The notes under the pieces: model-generated | What the model saw: only the letters and a program-made list of their open reading frames with translations | What the model was told of the DNA's origin: nothing | Databases searched by the model: none | Shown: positions 14,531 through 24,445 of the stretch, piece after piece | Position numbering within the stretch: position 1 is the first letter of the stretch | Layout of the letters: each line of letters opens with the position of its first letter | Made by a program: the position numbers and the translations under genes | Assembly: GCA_964459305.1 (NCBI GenBank) | Contig: CAYWNA010000149.1 | Span: forward strand, 1 to 32,460 | From: CAYWNA01 sp964459305 | GTDB taxonomy: Bacteria; Planctomycetota; Planctomycetia; Pirellulales; Pirellulaceae | Direction: 5' to 3' | Length of the DNA: 32,460 nt

Positions 14531-17500
14531 ATGTCGAACACGTTTTCATCAGAGTCGTTTCCCAATCGGTTCGATTACGCGGAAGCTCAACCCCGCATCT
14601 ACGCGTGGTGGGAGGAGAACGGCTACTTCAGCGCCGATCCCGACTCCGGCCGCGATCCGTACACCATCGTCATCCCGCCGCCGAACGTCACGGGGGCTTT
14701 GCACCTGGGGCACGCTCTGAACAACTCGCTGCAAGACATCCTGATTCGCATGAAACGAATGCAGGGCTTCAACACGCTCTGGATGCCCGGTACGGACCAC
14801 GCGGGCATCGCGACTCAGGCGGTCGTCGAGAAACGCCTGCGTGAAGAGGAAGGCAAGACGCGCCACGATCTTGGCCGCGACAGTTTGGTCGAGCGGATCT
14901 GGCAGTGGAAAGCCCAGTACGAGGCTCGCATCCTGAGCCAGTTGAAACAGATGGGCTGCAGTTGTGACTGGCAGCGTACGCGATTCACACTCGATCCGGT
15001 ATGTGCCCGTGCCGTCCGCACCACGTTTTTCGATCTGTTCAAGAAAGGACTGATCTATCACGGAAAGCGACTGGTTAACTGGGACCCGTTCCTGCAAACC
15101 ACGGTCAGCGACGACGAGGTCTTTTACGAACAGGTGCAAGGTCATTTCTGGCACTTCAAGTATCCGGTCATCGATCCGAAATCTGGCGAGCCAACGCACG
15201 TGACCGTTGCTACGACGCGGCCGGAGACCATGCTGGGCGACACGGCCGTGGCCGTCCATCCCAATCCGGCCGCCGCATTAGATGGCGCGGAAGCCGGCCT
15301 GTTGGACAAGCTCGCGAAAGCGTCGGCAAGAGAAAAGGACGAAATCCAAAGCGATCTGGATGATGTTCGCAATCGCCGCGAAACAATGCTGCCTCAATTG
15401 GAACAGCTTCGCGACATGGCGAACGATGGCCGCAGGGTGCTGCTGCCGCTGATGGATCGCGAAATGCCGTTGGTTGCCGATGTGTGGGCGAAGCCCGAGC
15501 TGGGCAGCGGTTGCGTGAAGGTCACGCCGGCCCACGACCCCAACGACTACGAGGTCGGCATGCGGCAGAGTTTGCCGATGATCAACATCCTCAGACGCAA
15601 CGGCACGCTGAATCGCAATGCTGGCAAGTACCAAGGGATGACGATCATGGAGGCGCGAGAGCAGGTCGTCGCAGACCTCCAGACCCAAGGGCTTCTTGGC
15701 GACGTCGAAGACCGAATGATCGACTTGGCACATTCCGATCGCGGCAAGACGCCCATCGAGCCGTTCTTGGCCGACCAGTGGTTCGTCAAAATGGACCACC
15801 TTGCCCAGTCGGCGATGGATGCGGTTACCGACGGACGGGTCAAGATTATTCCGCCGCGCTACGCCAAGAGCTACGTTGACTGGTTGGCCGAAAAGCGCGA
15901 CTGGCCTGTCAGTCGCCAACTTTGGTGGGGACACCAGATTCCGATCTGGTCGAAAACCTGCAAGGACGAGTCGGAACACGATCGGTCCCTGAACGAACTG
16001 AGGCAAGACGATGATATCGCCGCAGGAAAGCTGCCCTACCAAGTTGAGACCAACCCCGAGTACGAACCGACTGATGAGGATTCGCTTTACGCCAGGCTGC
16101 ACGTTTGCATCAATGAGGCAAGCGAGGAAGCGGAGGCGCGTTTCGAGCAGCTTGGCTACACGCGCGAAGAGGATGTCTTGGACACCTGGTTCAGTTCCGC
16201 ACTCTGGCCACATTCGACGCTCGGATGGCCGGAAGAAACATCCGAACTGAAGCGATACTATCCCACCAGCGTTCTGATCACCAGCCGAGACATCATCACC
16301 CTTTGGGTCGCTCGGATGGTCCTTTCCGGCTTGAATAACGTCGGCGACATACCGTTCCACGAAGTGTTCGTGCATCCGAAAATCCTGGACGGCGAAGGCG
16401 AGACGATGTCCAAGTCGAAGGGCAACGGGATCGACCCGCTGGACGTGATCGACAAGTTTGGCGCCGACGCACTCCGCTTCGCCATGGCATTCTTGACCAC
16501 GGACATGCAAGATGTGCGTCTGCCGGTCCAGTTCGAATGCCCGCACTGCGAGGTGTTGATCAAGCAGACGAAGAACAACCGCAGGTTGCCCAAGATCAAG
16601 TGCAACAAGTGCGACCGCGAATTCTCCACACAATGGGCAGAAGCCGAAGCGGACCTCGCCCTGCCTCGCGGTCCCGTTGTGAGCGAACGGTTCGAGGTGG
16701 CACGGAACTTCTGCAACAAGTTGTGGAACGCCTCGCGTTTTGCATTGATCAACTTGAAGGGATACGCGCCGGGTCCGGTTGGCGATGACGACCTGACCGT
16801 AGAAGACCGCTGGATCCTCAGCCGTCTGGCGACGGTCACCAAGCAAGTTTCGGACGCGCTGGAAACGTATCACTACTCCGACGCGGCCCGTACTTTGTAC
16901 GACTTCGCCTGGGATGAATTCTGCAGCTTCTTCGTCGAAATGCAAAAGAACCGTCTGCAGGACAAGGGGCAACGGGTCGTCGCGCAGCGCGTGTTGGCTC
17001 ATACACTGGACACGTTGCTCCGGCTGCTACATCCGATTATGCCATTCATCACCGAAGAGGTGTGGCGGTTGTTAGGCAAGGCGGCGCCCGACCGCGGTTT
17101 GGAGCACCCGCAGCCGGCGAGCGACACCATCATGACGGCGTCATGGCCGGAGGCCGATTCAAGCCGCCAGGACGACGAGATCGAGGCTCGATTTGCCCAA
17201 TTCCAGGCCGTGCTCGGCGCCCTGAGGGAAATCCGCAGCCGGCAGAACATCGCGCCGAAGACTCCAATTGAATTCAGCGTCCGATGCACGGATGCCACGG
17301 TGAAACTGCTCCAGCCGATGGAGCCTTACTTCGCTTCGATGGCCAATGCCACAGCCGTCGCGTGGGGCGATCGAGCGGAACCGCCGGCGACCAACGCCAC
17401 GGTGAATCTAACCGGCGCGGACGTGTTTGTTGATCTAAAGGACTTCATCGACGTCGGCGCCGAAATCGCCCGTAACGAGAAGCAAGGGCAGCGACTGCTC

Positions 17501-17665
17501 GGCCAAATCCAAGGTAAGGAAAAGAAGCTGGCCAACGCCAACTTTGTCGAGCGTGCTCCGGCCGAAGTCGTCGAACGGGAACGCAATAGTCTGGCGCAAC
17601 TCAAGGAACAATTGGCGTCCGTGCAAGCGATTCTGGCCAACTTGCGGGGGAGTTCTGCCAAGTGA
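14531..17665 (+). CDS. valS: Valyl-tRNA synthetase
   Basis: Class I aminoacyl-tRNA synthetase that charges tRNA-Val with valine, in the cytosol. It is 1044 residues, longer than the usual 880-950. The HIGH motif is HLGH at 58-61 (PPPNVTGALHLGHALN), the KMSKS loop is TMSKSKGN near residue 625, and VLDTWFSSALWP is present. The editing domain (TRPETMLGDTAVAVHP, VTPAHDPNDYEVG) carries a charged, probably coiled-coil insert at about 244-296. A second insert after KMSKS, about residues 668-699, is a zinc-ribbon with two CxxC pairs (CPHC, CNKC). The C-terminal arm ends in the usual coiled coil. It has a weak AAAGGA site upstream. The stop overlaps the start of the rhomboid gene. It lies downstream of cimA on the same strand and may share its Val/Ile-responsive control. 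Confidence 0.97.
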   Translation: MSNTFSSESFPNRFDYAEAQPRIYAWWEENGYFSADPDSGRDPYTIVIPPPNVTGALHLGHALNNSLQDILIRMKRMQGFNTLWMPGTDHAGIATQAVVEKRLREEEGKTRHDLGRDSLVERIWQWKAQYEARILSQLKQMGCSCDWQRTRFTLDPVCARAVRTTFFDLFKKGLIYHGKRLVNWDPFLQTTVSDDEVFYEQVQGHFWHFKYPVIDPKSGEPTHVTVATTRPETMLGDTAVAVHPNPAAALDGAEAGLLDKLAKASAREKDEIQSDLDDVRNRRETMLPQLEQLRDMANDGRRVLLPLMDREMPLVADVWAKPELGSGCVKVTPAHDPNDYEVGMRQSLPMINILRRNGTLNRNAGKYQGMTIMEAREQVVADLQTQGLLGDVEDRMIDLAHSDRGKTPIEPFLADQWFVKMDHLAQSAMDAVTDGRVKIIPPRYAKSYVDWLAEKRDWPVSRQLWWGHQIPIWSKTCKDESEHDRSLNELRQDDDIAAGKLPYQVETNPEYEPTDEDSLYARLHVCINEASEEAEARFEQLGYTREEDVLDTWFSSALWPHSTLGWPEETSELKRYYPTSVLITSRDIITLWVARMVLSGLNNVGDIPFHEVFVHPKILDGEGETMSKSKGNGIDPLDVIDKFGADALRFAMAFLTTDMQDVRLPVQFECPHCEVLIKQTKNNRRLPKIKCNKCDREFSTQWAEAEADLALPRGPVVSERFEVARNFCNKLWNASRFALINLKGYAPGPVGDDDLTVEDRWILSRLATVTKQVSDALETYHYSDAARTLYDFAWDEFCSFFVEMQKNRLQDKGQRVVAQRVLAHTLDTLLRLLHPIMPFITEEVWRLLGKAAPDRGLEHPQPASDTIMTASWPEADSSRQDDEIEARFAQFQAVLGALREIRSRQNIAPKTPIEFSVRCTDATVKLLQPMEPYFASMANATAVAWGDRAEPPATNATVNLTGADVFVDLKDFIDVGAEIARNEKQGQRLLGQIQGKEKKLANANFVERAPAEVVERERNSLAQLKEQLASVQAILANLRGSSAK

Positions 17666-18858
17666 ATTCGCCTTTCGATCCGCCTAACGCCGACGATCAT
17701 TCAAACGCTGATCCCGCTTCCATCAGAAATGCAAGCGCTTTCCCCGCCCGACCACCGACGCCCGACATAAACCAGCAGTTGGTTCAGCAAGAACTTCACC
17801 TGCGCAATCGGGCGATTGGAGACTTCCAGCGTCGATTGTTCGAGTTGACGCCGCGCGTGGTGGTAACCCGGGCCATCGTCGCCGTGAACGTGGTTGTATT
17901 CCTCCTGATGGCGATTTCGGCCGGAACGCTGCTCTCGCCGGGCCATGAAATGCTGGTTGCCTGGGGCTCGAATCTCGGGGCCAGCACGCTCGATGGCCAG
18001 TGGTGGCGGCTGCTGACATGTATGTTCGTTCACATCGGCATCATCCACATCGCATTCAATATGTACATTCTGTGGGATGCCGGCCACTTGGTCGAACGGC
18101 TGGTGGGTAACGTCGGCTTTCTTGTACTGTACATAATATCGGGCTTGTCCGGCAGTGTCGCCAGCGTTTACTGGAATCCCTACGTAAACAGCGCTGGTGC
18201 ATCGGGTGCGGTCTTCGGCGTCTTCGGTGCCTTGATGGGCTTCATCATGCTGCGCGGTGATTCGGTGCCGAAGAGTATCCTCGCACGGCTCCGCAGTAGC
18301 GGTCTGACCTTTTTGGCACTCAATCTCGCGATTGGATTCTCGATCAGGTGGATCGACAACGCGGCTCACATCGGCGGTCTGGCGGCAGGATTCGTTTGCG
18401 GTGTATTGATGAGCTACCCGTTGGATCGAGCGAACAAGACGAGCCGCGCGATGCGGAATCTGTTGACGGCGGCCGTCGGTGCGGTGGCGTTGTTTGCCGC
18501 AGTGCACAGCGCGCCGGAGCCACCGGTCGACGTTGCAGCCACCGAGCAAGAAGTGTTGGACTCGTACCATGACGGGCTGCGCCGTTTAGAACGCGGCGAG
18601 ATCACGAACGACGAGTTTGCCGAGATCGTCGAGTCTAAGGTTCTGCCGGGGTGGCGTACCGTGAGGCGTGCACTCGACGAGAGGCCAGAGTCGTCGCCGC
18701 GGCGGCAGCGGTTGCTGAAGCAATACGCGAAGGCTCGCGAAGAGGAATGGGAGGCGCATGTGGCGAGATTGCGTGATCCGACCAATGCGAATATTAGTGA
18801 ACACGAGAAGAAGCGGGAAGTCCTCTCACAACTGATCGAGGAACTGACACCCCAGTAG
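17662..18858 (+). CDS. Rhomboid family intramembrane serine protease
   Basis: Cleaves transmembrane proteins within the membrane. The GTG start at 17662 overlaps the valS stop (GTGA) and has GGGGGAG upstream, so translation is coupled. After a ~65-residue soluble N-terminus, several transmembrane helices span about 68-255. The catalytic Ser is in GASGAVFG (Ser181) and the His in NAAHIGG (His236); the helix-2 HxxxN is H129-IAF-N133, and WWRLLT precedes it, as in active rhomboids. After the membrane core, residues about 285-398 form a charged, helical cytosolic tail (RRLERGEITNDEFAEI, KKREVLSQLIEEL) that I do not recognise. Substrate unknown. The coupling to valS is probably only genomic economy. 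Confidence 0.92.
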   Translation: MNSPFDPPNADDHSNADPASIRNASAFPARPPTPDINQQLVQQELHLRNRAIGDFQRRLFELTPRVVVTRAIVAVNVVVFLLMAISAGTLLSPGHEMLVAWGSNLGASTLDGQWWRLLTCMFVHIGIIHIAFNMYILWDAGHLVERLVGNVGFLVLYIISGLSGSVASVYWNPYVNSAGASGAVFGVFGALMGFIMLRGDSVPKSILARLRSSGLTFLALNLAIGFSIRWIDNAAHIGGLAAGFVCGVLMSYPLDRANKTSRAMRNLLTAAVGAVALFAAVHSAPEPPVDVAATEQEVLDSYHDGLRRLERGEITNDEFAEIVESKVLPGWRTVRRALDERPESSPRRQRLLKQYAKAREEEWEAHVARLRDPTNANISEHEKKREVLSQLIEELTPQ

Positions 18859-18907
18859 GTCGTGCGTTTGCCTTGGCGAACCATCATCGTGATAGCCCAT
18901 CGTCGAA

Positions 18908-20005
18908 ATGGCCGAAGTTGCTCTGGAAAACGTGACGAAGCGCTACGGCGAAGTGACCGCGGTCGACCATATCGACTTGTGTGTGGAAGATCACGAGCTT
19001 CTCGTGCTAGTCGGGCCATCCGGTTGCGGCAAGACGACAACATTGCGCGCGATCGCCGGTCTGGAAGATGTCACATCGGGCCAAATCCGCATCGGCGATC
19101 GAGTCGTGAACCACGTGGCACCAAAGGACCGCAACGTGGCGATGGTATTTCAGCACTTTTCGCTGTATCCCCACATGAACGTCTTCAAGAACATGGCCTT
19201 CGGCTTGAAGATGCGTGGGGTCCCCAAATCGGAAATCGATGGGCGCGTCCGGCACGCGGTCCGGCTCATGGACATTGAGGACCTGTTGGATCGCAAGCCG
19301 GCGCAGTTGTCGGGCGGCCAGCGGCAACGCGTGGCAGTTGGCCGTGCGATTGTCCTGGATGCCGACGTGTATCTGCTTGACGAACCGCTCAGCGACCTGG
19401 ATGCCCAATTGCGGGCCGCAATGCGAACGGAATTGGCGAAGTTGCAGCAGCGGTTGGCGGCCACGGTGATCCATGTGACGCACGACCAGGTGGAAGCGCT
19501 GATGATGGGGCAGCGTATCGCTGTAATGAACAATGGACGCATTCAGCAGGTGGGCCGGCCAATGGACGTCTATCATCGTCCGGCCAATCGGTTCGTGGCC
19601 GGCTTCATCGGTAGTCCGCCCATGAGTTTCCTGGATGGGAGGCTCGTCGCGACCGAAGGGGACATCCGACTCGATTTTTCCGACTTCACCCTGACGCTGC
19701 CATCGAAACGCCCGGATGGTTACGCGAAATGGTCCGGAAAGATGGTGACACTCGGTATTCGCCCGGAAGACGTCAGCACCTTCTCCCGCGACGACCTCGG
19801 CGCGAATTGGGAACACCTCCGTGCCGAGGTGGTGGTATCGCAGCCGCTCGGCGTAGAGACCATCTTGGATCTGCAGTGCGGCAGCCACGAGTTTCGCGCA
19901 AGAGCCGATGCTCGGCAGGCCTTCAGCCGCGCTGAGACCATCGACGTCTATATCAACGCAAACAAATGCTACCTGTTCGACTGCGAAACAGGCGACGCGA
20001 TATAG
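18908..20005 (+). CDS. ABC transporter ATP-binding protein, MalK/UgpC type
   Basis: ATPase subunit of a sugar-type ABC importer (CUT1 family), at the inner face of the membrane. Walker A GPSGCGKT at 36-43, Q-loop Gln82 (FQHFSLYPHM), signature LSGGQRQRVA from 134, Walker B VYLLDEP with Glu159, D-loop LSDLDA, and switch His192 (THDQVEAL). The last ~125 residues have the TOBE/MalK regulatory fold (LGIRPEDV). All catalytic residues are present. No permease or solute-binding protein is adjacent, so it probably serves one or several transporters encoded elsewhere, as MsmX does in Bacillus. It starts 49 bp after the rhomboid gene; no good ribosome-binding site is seen. A small hairpin (AGACC/GGTCT, 20004-20019) followed by pyrimidines may end the transcript. 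Confidence 0.92.
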   Translation: MAEVALENVTKRYGEVTAVDHIDLCVEDHELLVLVGPSGCGKTTTLRAIAGLEDVTSGQIRIGDRVVNHVAPKDRNVAMVFQHFSLYPHMNVFKNMAFGLKMRGVPKSEIDGRVRHAVRLMDIEDLLDRKPAQLSGGQRQRVAVGRAIVLDADVYLLDEPLSDLDAQLRAAMRTELAKLQQRLAATVIHVTHDQVEALMMGQRIAVMNNGRIQQVGRPMDVYHRPANRFVAGFIGSPPMSFLDGRLVATEGDIRLDFSDFTLTLPSKRPDGYAKWSGKMVTLGIRPEDVSTFSRDDLGANWEHLRAEVVVSQPLGVETILDLQCGSHEFRARADARQAFSRAETIDVYINANKCYLFDCETGDAI

Positions 20006-20287
20006 ACCCATCAAGGTCTGCTTCTCTTCTTTTCGCTTTCCAAACACTGCTAGTCAGCATTTCTCACCAGCCCAGGGATTTGGTGACCGGGTCCAGCGGT
20101 TCTTGAGTGGACGGTTGTCAATGCATGCGGGGTGGATTCGGAGCGAACCAGTGGTCGACGGGGCGCATTTGGGCGACCAGAATGGTCGCGATGGCAGTCC
20201 GAGGTTCGGCAATCCGGCAAGTGACAACACCGTGACAGTCGTTCCGCGCGGTTCACCACAACGTTGACGTGCGACGAAACATCCAAC

Positions 20288-20845
20288 TCACGCCGCGCGC
20301 CTCACCTGCACGATGGGCAGATGCTTGCGCCCTGCATGAAAGTCGACTTCGAGTTCAACTTGCATGCCGGGTTTGCCTTTCACCAACGTCTGGGGTCGCG
20401 CGCACGGCGAACCACGCGGCCATTTGCAGCGAGGTTCCCACCGCGGTGCGCGATTGGCCGGCCGGCGCCTGAAGTAGACCTCATTGGGCGTGCGACCGTC
20501 CAGGCTCGTGTGTGGCCGGTGCTCGTTATACCAGGTGAGGATTTCGGGCAGGTCACGGCGCAATGTCTCGCGCCGAAGTGAAGTGAGCCGCAGGGAACCG
20601 AGAAGGTGTTTCATCGTGAGTATCGCCCGCTCGACGAAAGCGATGCTGCCGCGTTTGCCCACCGCGCCGAATCGCGGGCGGATGCCACGATATCGACACC
20701 AAGCCTTGAAACCGGCGCACCAGAATTGCATACCTTTGTCGCAGATGATGTACTTTGGCTTCGCGTCGTTTGCCGCCATGGTGCGTCCCAGAAACGCCCG
20801 CACGGCAACGGACGTGGGCTGCTGATGAAACAGGGCAAAGCCCAT
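20288..20845 (-). pseudogene. Truncated transposase, integrase-core (rve) type
   Basis: C-terminal part of a DDE transposase/integrase. It has the second Asp (YIICDKGMQFW), IRPRFGAVGKRGSIAFVERAI with the catalytic Glu, and the typical end YNEHRPHTSLDGRTPNEVYF. The N-terminal helix-turn-helix and the first catalytic Asp are missing: upstream of 20845 the frame closes within about 20 nt and the other frames show no transposase sequence. It is therefore an inactive remnant. No terminal inverted repeats could be placed. Confidence 0.8.
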
Positions 20846-21013
20846 ATGCTGGGGACGCTACGGCTGAGAGATGACGATCGGGAGTCTCTTGAGAACCTTC
20901 TGGCCGACCGGTCCCAGGCCTATTCTCTATGGGTATTCTGCAATGAGATGGCCGAATTCCAAGTGGCAATTACCGTCGATGGCGAAACGTACACGCAGTT
21001 TTTCCTCTGGTAG
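20846..21013 (+). CDS. Small acidic ORF beside transposase remnant
   Basis: A 55-residue frame beginning MLGTLRLRDDDRESLENLL and ending VAITVDGETYTQFFLW. Its composition is protein-like and it starts exactly where the transposase remnant ends on the other strand. It may be the C-terminus of a gene cut by the insertion, or a small gene. It has no clear ribosome-binding site and I recognise no family. The open frame upstream of 20846 is antisense to the transposase and should be ignored. Confidence 0.35.
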   Translation: MLGTLRLRDDDRESLENLLADRSQAYSLWVFCNEMAEFQVAITVDGETYTQFFLW

Positions 21014-21120
21014 GCAAGGTAGGACGAATAATTCCCTGATTTCGCCGACACATGGGCTCGTTTAACCCGAAGTCGGCGGCGAAGGCGGGCGCCACGCGTG
21101 GACGATCCATCCCACTGCCG

Positions 21121-23073
21121 CTATCGCCTCGGAGGACATCGTTTTGTGCGCGATCCCAGGCCGTCGCCGCTCCGTGAGAGTGATCTTGCGATGGCGTGAG
21201 GCAGAGAGCTCGATTCAATCTCGTCCAGATTCCTCGGCAGTGCCAGGGACCAATTTGGCCACTCGTCGATTGTGCCTGGCATATTCGGCCGCTCGCCGAC
21301 GGCCAGTGCGTCCTCCAGATTGGCGACCAGGACAGACGAAGGCGCCTCGGCAAGTGCCTGGTAGGCTGACTCAACTGCTTCGACATCCGACGCATCGCTG
21401 GGCAATTCAGTCGCGCTCGTTAGGCGGTCCCGGATCTTGTGATAACTGGCCTCGTCAGGATTCACTCCAATGCGGCTCTGTGCGGCAAAATCTGCACCGC
21501 TCCAGAGGCCGGCGACCGTTGGAAGGTCGTGTGTGGTGATTGCCGCCATGGCCTGTTCGGGGTAGTCCGTCGGCGGATCGTCCTCAAACCACAGCAGCCG
21601 ATAGGGAAGCATGCGGCTTTCCGCCAGACGCCGGCGCACCTCAGGTTCGACCGTCCCCAAATCTTCGCCCGCGACCCAGGCGCCGGCGCGATGGCTCTCG
21701 ACGGCGACAATTGCCAGCAACTCCTCGGCCGGGTATCGCACGTAGGCACCGTGCTTCGGGCCAAGACCATCAGGAATCCAGAACAGACGGAACAGCCCCA
21801 TGACATGGTCGATCCTCAAGCCGCGCGCATGACGCAGACCGGAGCGGATGGTTTCGATGAACGGCCCAAACCGCGCGCCCCGCAAACGATGAGGGATGAA
21901 CGGCGGAAGACACCAGTCCTGCCCCAACGTATTGAACTCGTCCGGGGGAGCACCAACGCTCGCTCCATCTGCAAGGACGTCTTGCCACTGCCAAGCATCC
22001 GCACCACCGGGATCGACACCGATTGGCAGATCCTGCACAAGCGGCAATTCTTGGGCGGCGCTGGCGAGTTGTTCGTCGAGTAGCCACTGTAGCCATGCGT
22101 GAAACCGGAGCCGATCGGCGTTCGCTTCCACGAAGCCGCTTACTGCTGACGAGTCCGCGCGACGATACTCGCCCGGCCATTCTCGCCAATCTCCGCCGAA
22201 CTGTTCGGCGAGCACGCAGAAGGCAGCAAACGAGCGGAGGCTCTCGCCTCGCTGCTCCAAGAAGCTGTCGAACAACGCATCCCCGCCTCTCCGTTCCCAC
22301 AGCACCTCCAGAGCCTGCATCTTGAGTCGAAACACCTGGTCACGGTCGATTCGACGATGCTCGTTCAACTGGCGGCCCGTTGCCGCAAGATGTTCCAGGT
22401 CGATCCCCATGTCGGCGGCGCCGGGGACCTCTTCGATTCGTAGATACAGTGGATTATGGAATCGCCGGCTGCTGGGAAAGTAAGGACTGGACTGCTGGGG
22501 CAATACAGGTGCGACGGCCGAAAGGGGGTTGACCAGCACGGCTCCTGCACCCAGCCCAGCCGACCAATGTCCCAGACGCCGCAAATCTGCAAAATCACCA
22601 AACCCCCAGCTTTTCGAGCTACGCGCGGCATAGAGCTGCACAGCCCAACCCCAGATTCGAAGATTCGGCTCCAGGTAGCAGCGGCCCGGACTCTTGATGA
22701 TCATCGTCGGCGACCTACCGTCTGCGGGCATCAGATCGTGATATCCCAATGGCAGATCGGGCGGGACGGAATCCTGCAACTTCAGAGTCGTGCCGTCCTC
22801 CAACACGAGTTCGGCAGGACGGCTCAATGCCATCGTCTCATCCGGGCCCAGCACGCGTACGTCAGGCACATCCGTGACGGTTGGATCAGCCGCGTTCAGT
22901 CTCATGGCACGAAGCAGCGCGTCTCGCGTTTCGGTCGTCGTCTCGTGGAGATCTCCGAAGCTGTCGTGGTACGCGGCGAGGATACCCCACCCGTCGTCCG
23001 TCGAGCGATTCGTCGGCGTTCCGTTCGTGTGATCTTGACTCATCTCGGGGCTATCGTCTCCGTCTTCATGCAT
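21121..23073 (-). CDS. malQ: 4-alpha-glucanotransferase (amylomaltase, GH77)
   Basis: Transfers alpha-1,4-glucan chains between maltodextrins in glycogen and maltose metabolism, in the cytosol. Product about 650 residues, within the GH77 range. Catalytic nucleophile Asp in LRIDHVMGLFRLFW (about 418), acid/base Glu in VAGEDLGTV (about 466) and the third Asp in AITTHDLPTVAGLW (about 514). Substrate-loop regions LPPFIPHRL and GVDPGGADAW are typical. The N-terminal ~120 residues are an extension as in E. coli-type MalQ, not the short Thermus type. Start choice: the ATG at 23073 lies just after the stop of the upstream URO-D gene (7 bp); a GTG at 23103 would overlap it, and an ATG at 23043 is also possible. 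Probably co-transcribed with the URO-D family gene. Confidence 0.92.
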   Translation of the reverse strand: MHEDGDDSPEMSQDHTNGTPTNRSTDDGWGILAAYHDSFGDLHETTTETRDALLRAMRLNAADPTVTDVPDVRVLGPDETMALSRPAELVLEDGTTLKLQDSVPPDLPLGYHDLMPADGRSPTMIIKSPGRCYLEPNLRIWGWAVQLYAARSSKSWGFGDFADLRRLGHWSAGLGAGAVLVNPLSAVAPVLPQQSSPYFPSSRRFHNPLYLRIEEVPGAADMGIDLEHLAATGRQLNEHRRIDRDQVFRLKMQALEVLWERRGGDALFDSFLEQRGESLRSFAAFCVLAEQFGGDWREWPGEYRRADSSAVSGFVEANADRLRFHAWLQWLLDEQLASAAQELPLVQDLPIGVDPGGADAWQWQDVLADGASVGAPPDEFNTLGQDWCLPPFIPHRLRGARFGPFIETIRSGLRHARGLRIDHVMGLFRLFWIPDGLGPKHGAYVRYPAEELLAIVAVESHRAGAWVAGEDLGTVEPEVRRRLAESRMLPYRLLWFEDDPPTDYPEQAMAAITTHDLPTVAGLWSGADFAAQSRIGVNPDEASYHKIRDRLTSATELPSDASDVEAVESAYQALAEAPSSVLVANLEDALAVGERPNMPGTIDEWPNWSLALPRNLDEIESSSLPHAIARSLSRSGDGLGSRTKRCPPRR

Positions 23074-23080
23074 CGCTTCT

Positions 23081-24154
23081 CTAGCCAAAGGCTGGACCCG
23101 CACCGGATGTATCCAGCGGCTCGACGGAGATCGGGTACTTGCCGTAGCTTCTAACTGTATTCCACATTGCCAGGTAATTCTCCGGCTTCACCTTGGAATG
23201 AATACTGTTGCTGGACGAGAGAATGAAGCCCCCGCCTGGGGCTGCTATGCCGATCACTTCTTTAGTTTGCTCGACGACTTCCTCCATCGATCCAAAGGTT
23301 AAGAGGTGAGCACAATCGATGTTACCCTTCAACGCAAACCGATCGCCGTACTCTTGTTTGATCTTCGCGATGTCCAATCCACCGTTCGGATCGATTGGGT
23401 CCAGACAATGAGGTTCCGCATCCACGATCATGTCCAATAGCGGCAGGATGTTGCCATCGCTGTGCTTCACGGTCAGCAGGCCCTGCTCTTTGAACCCGGC
23501 GAACACTCGCTTCAGGCCCGGATACATCAGCTCGCGGAACGTCTGTGGCGACATCAGCGGCCCTTCAGCCGATGAGTAGTCGTCTCCCGTGAAAACGAAA
23601 TCGGCACCCAGTCGAGCGCATTCTTTGGCAAACTCGATGTTCAGTTCCACGGACATCTCAACCAGTCCCTTGACCAGTTCCGGATCGGCCGCCAGGGCCA
23701 TCAGGAGGTTCTGGAATCCCATCAGATTCCGGGGGATCGAAAAAACGTCGTTCAAATGGACGCCGATCGCTAGTTTTCCCTTGTGCCGGCTGACGAGCCT
23801 CTTGAGACTATCGAAGCGGTACGGCGCATGGGGATCGGGGGGTTCGTAATTTCGCAGGTCGTCCAGCGTAGCGATCGGGCCCTCCATCGCCACCACATGC
23901 TCCTCTTCGGTCTTTTCATACACGATGCCGTACTCGTTGCGGAATTGAGTCTCTGATATATCCTCGCGCCGGAAATCAGGTTGCGTCAGGATCGCGTCCA
24001 GACCCATGCGCAACGTGAACTCTTCCATATTGCAGCCCGGCAGAATCGGCTCGCGCACGTGACGATCTAAGATCCATTCGAACTGAGGAACACGGTCCGG
24101 CTCCTCATTTCGCAACGCCGTCATCACCCGCTCGGCCGAGGTCATTTCCGCCAT
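23081..24154 (-). CDS. Uroporphyrinogen decarboxylase family protein (methyltransferase-type)
   Basis: A TIM-barrel protein of 357 residues in the URO-D superfamily, which includes HemE and corrinoid-dependent methyltransferases such as MtaA and CmuA. It begins MTSAERVMTALRNEEPDRVPQ, a family hallmark, and has VFTGDDYSSAEGPLMSPQTFREL, LLTVKHSDGNILPLLDMIVDAEPHCLDPIDP-type barrel strands and ALKGNIDCAHLL. The arrangement H-S-D-G-N and the N-terminus differ from true HemE, so heme synthesis is unlikely; methyl transfer or a related C1 reaction is possible. GGAG lies about 10 nt upstream of the ATG. Such paralogues are numerous in planctomycetes. Its pairing with malQ gives no clear functional hint. 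Confidence 0.85.
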   Translation of the reverse strand: MAEMTSAERVMTALRNEEPDRVPQFEWILDRHVREPILPGCNMEEFTLRMGLDAILTQPDFRREDISETQFRNEYGIVYEKTEEEHVVAMEGPIATLDDLRNYEPPDPHAPYRFDSLKRLVSRHKGKLAIGVHLNDVFSIPRNLMGFQNLLMALAADPELVKGLVEMSVELNIEFAKECARLGADFVFTGDDYSSAEGPLMSPQTFRELMYPGLKRVFAGFKEQGLLTVKHSDGNILPLLDMIVDAEPHCLDPIDPNGGLDIAKIKQEYGDRFALKGNIDCAHLLTFGSMEEVVEQTKEVIGIAAPGGGFILSSSNSIHSKVKPENYLAMWNTVRSYGKYPISVEPLDTSGAGPAFG

Positions 24155-24445
24155 GGTCTAGTCTCCGGAGGGAACGTCGAAGAGTCAAAAAGTGGATAAA
24201 TCAGCGAGTCGATAGCTGAAAAAGAGAACGCACAGTACTCTCTCTGACCCGTGTTGGCGGGCTTCATAGCATTCTACCAACGCATTGCGTTGAGAAAACC
24301 GGCCACAGAATCCAATGAGAAGTGGCAACGACTGAACGGCGGAACCACAGGGTGCTGGTTTTCATAGGTCCCACTTGCCGAGCAGGACCAGGATAGATCG
24401 GAACGCGGGTGCCACAAGGTTCCGCTCCGCAAGCGGGATGTACGC

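Noticed and set aside
15278..17002. Minus-strand frame of 574 codons
   Set aside because: Antisense of valS, which has complete catalytic motifs; the shadow has no ribosome-binding site or domain.
23081..24154. HemE, true uroporphyrinogen decarboxylase
   Set aside because: The N-terminus and the HSDGN region fit the methyltransferase-type branch, and no heme genes are nearby.
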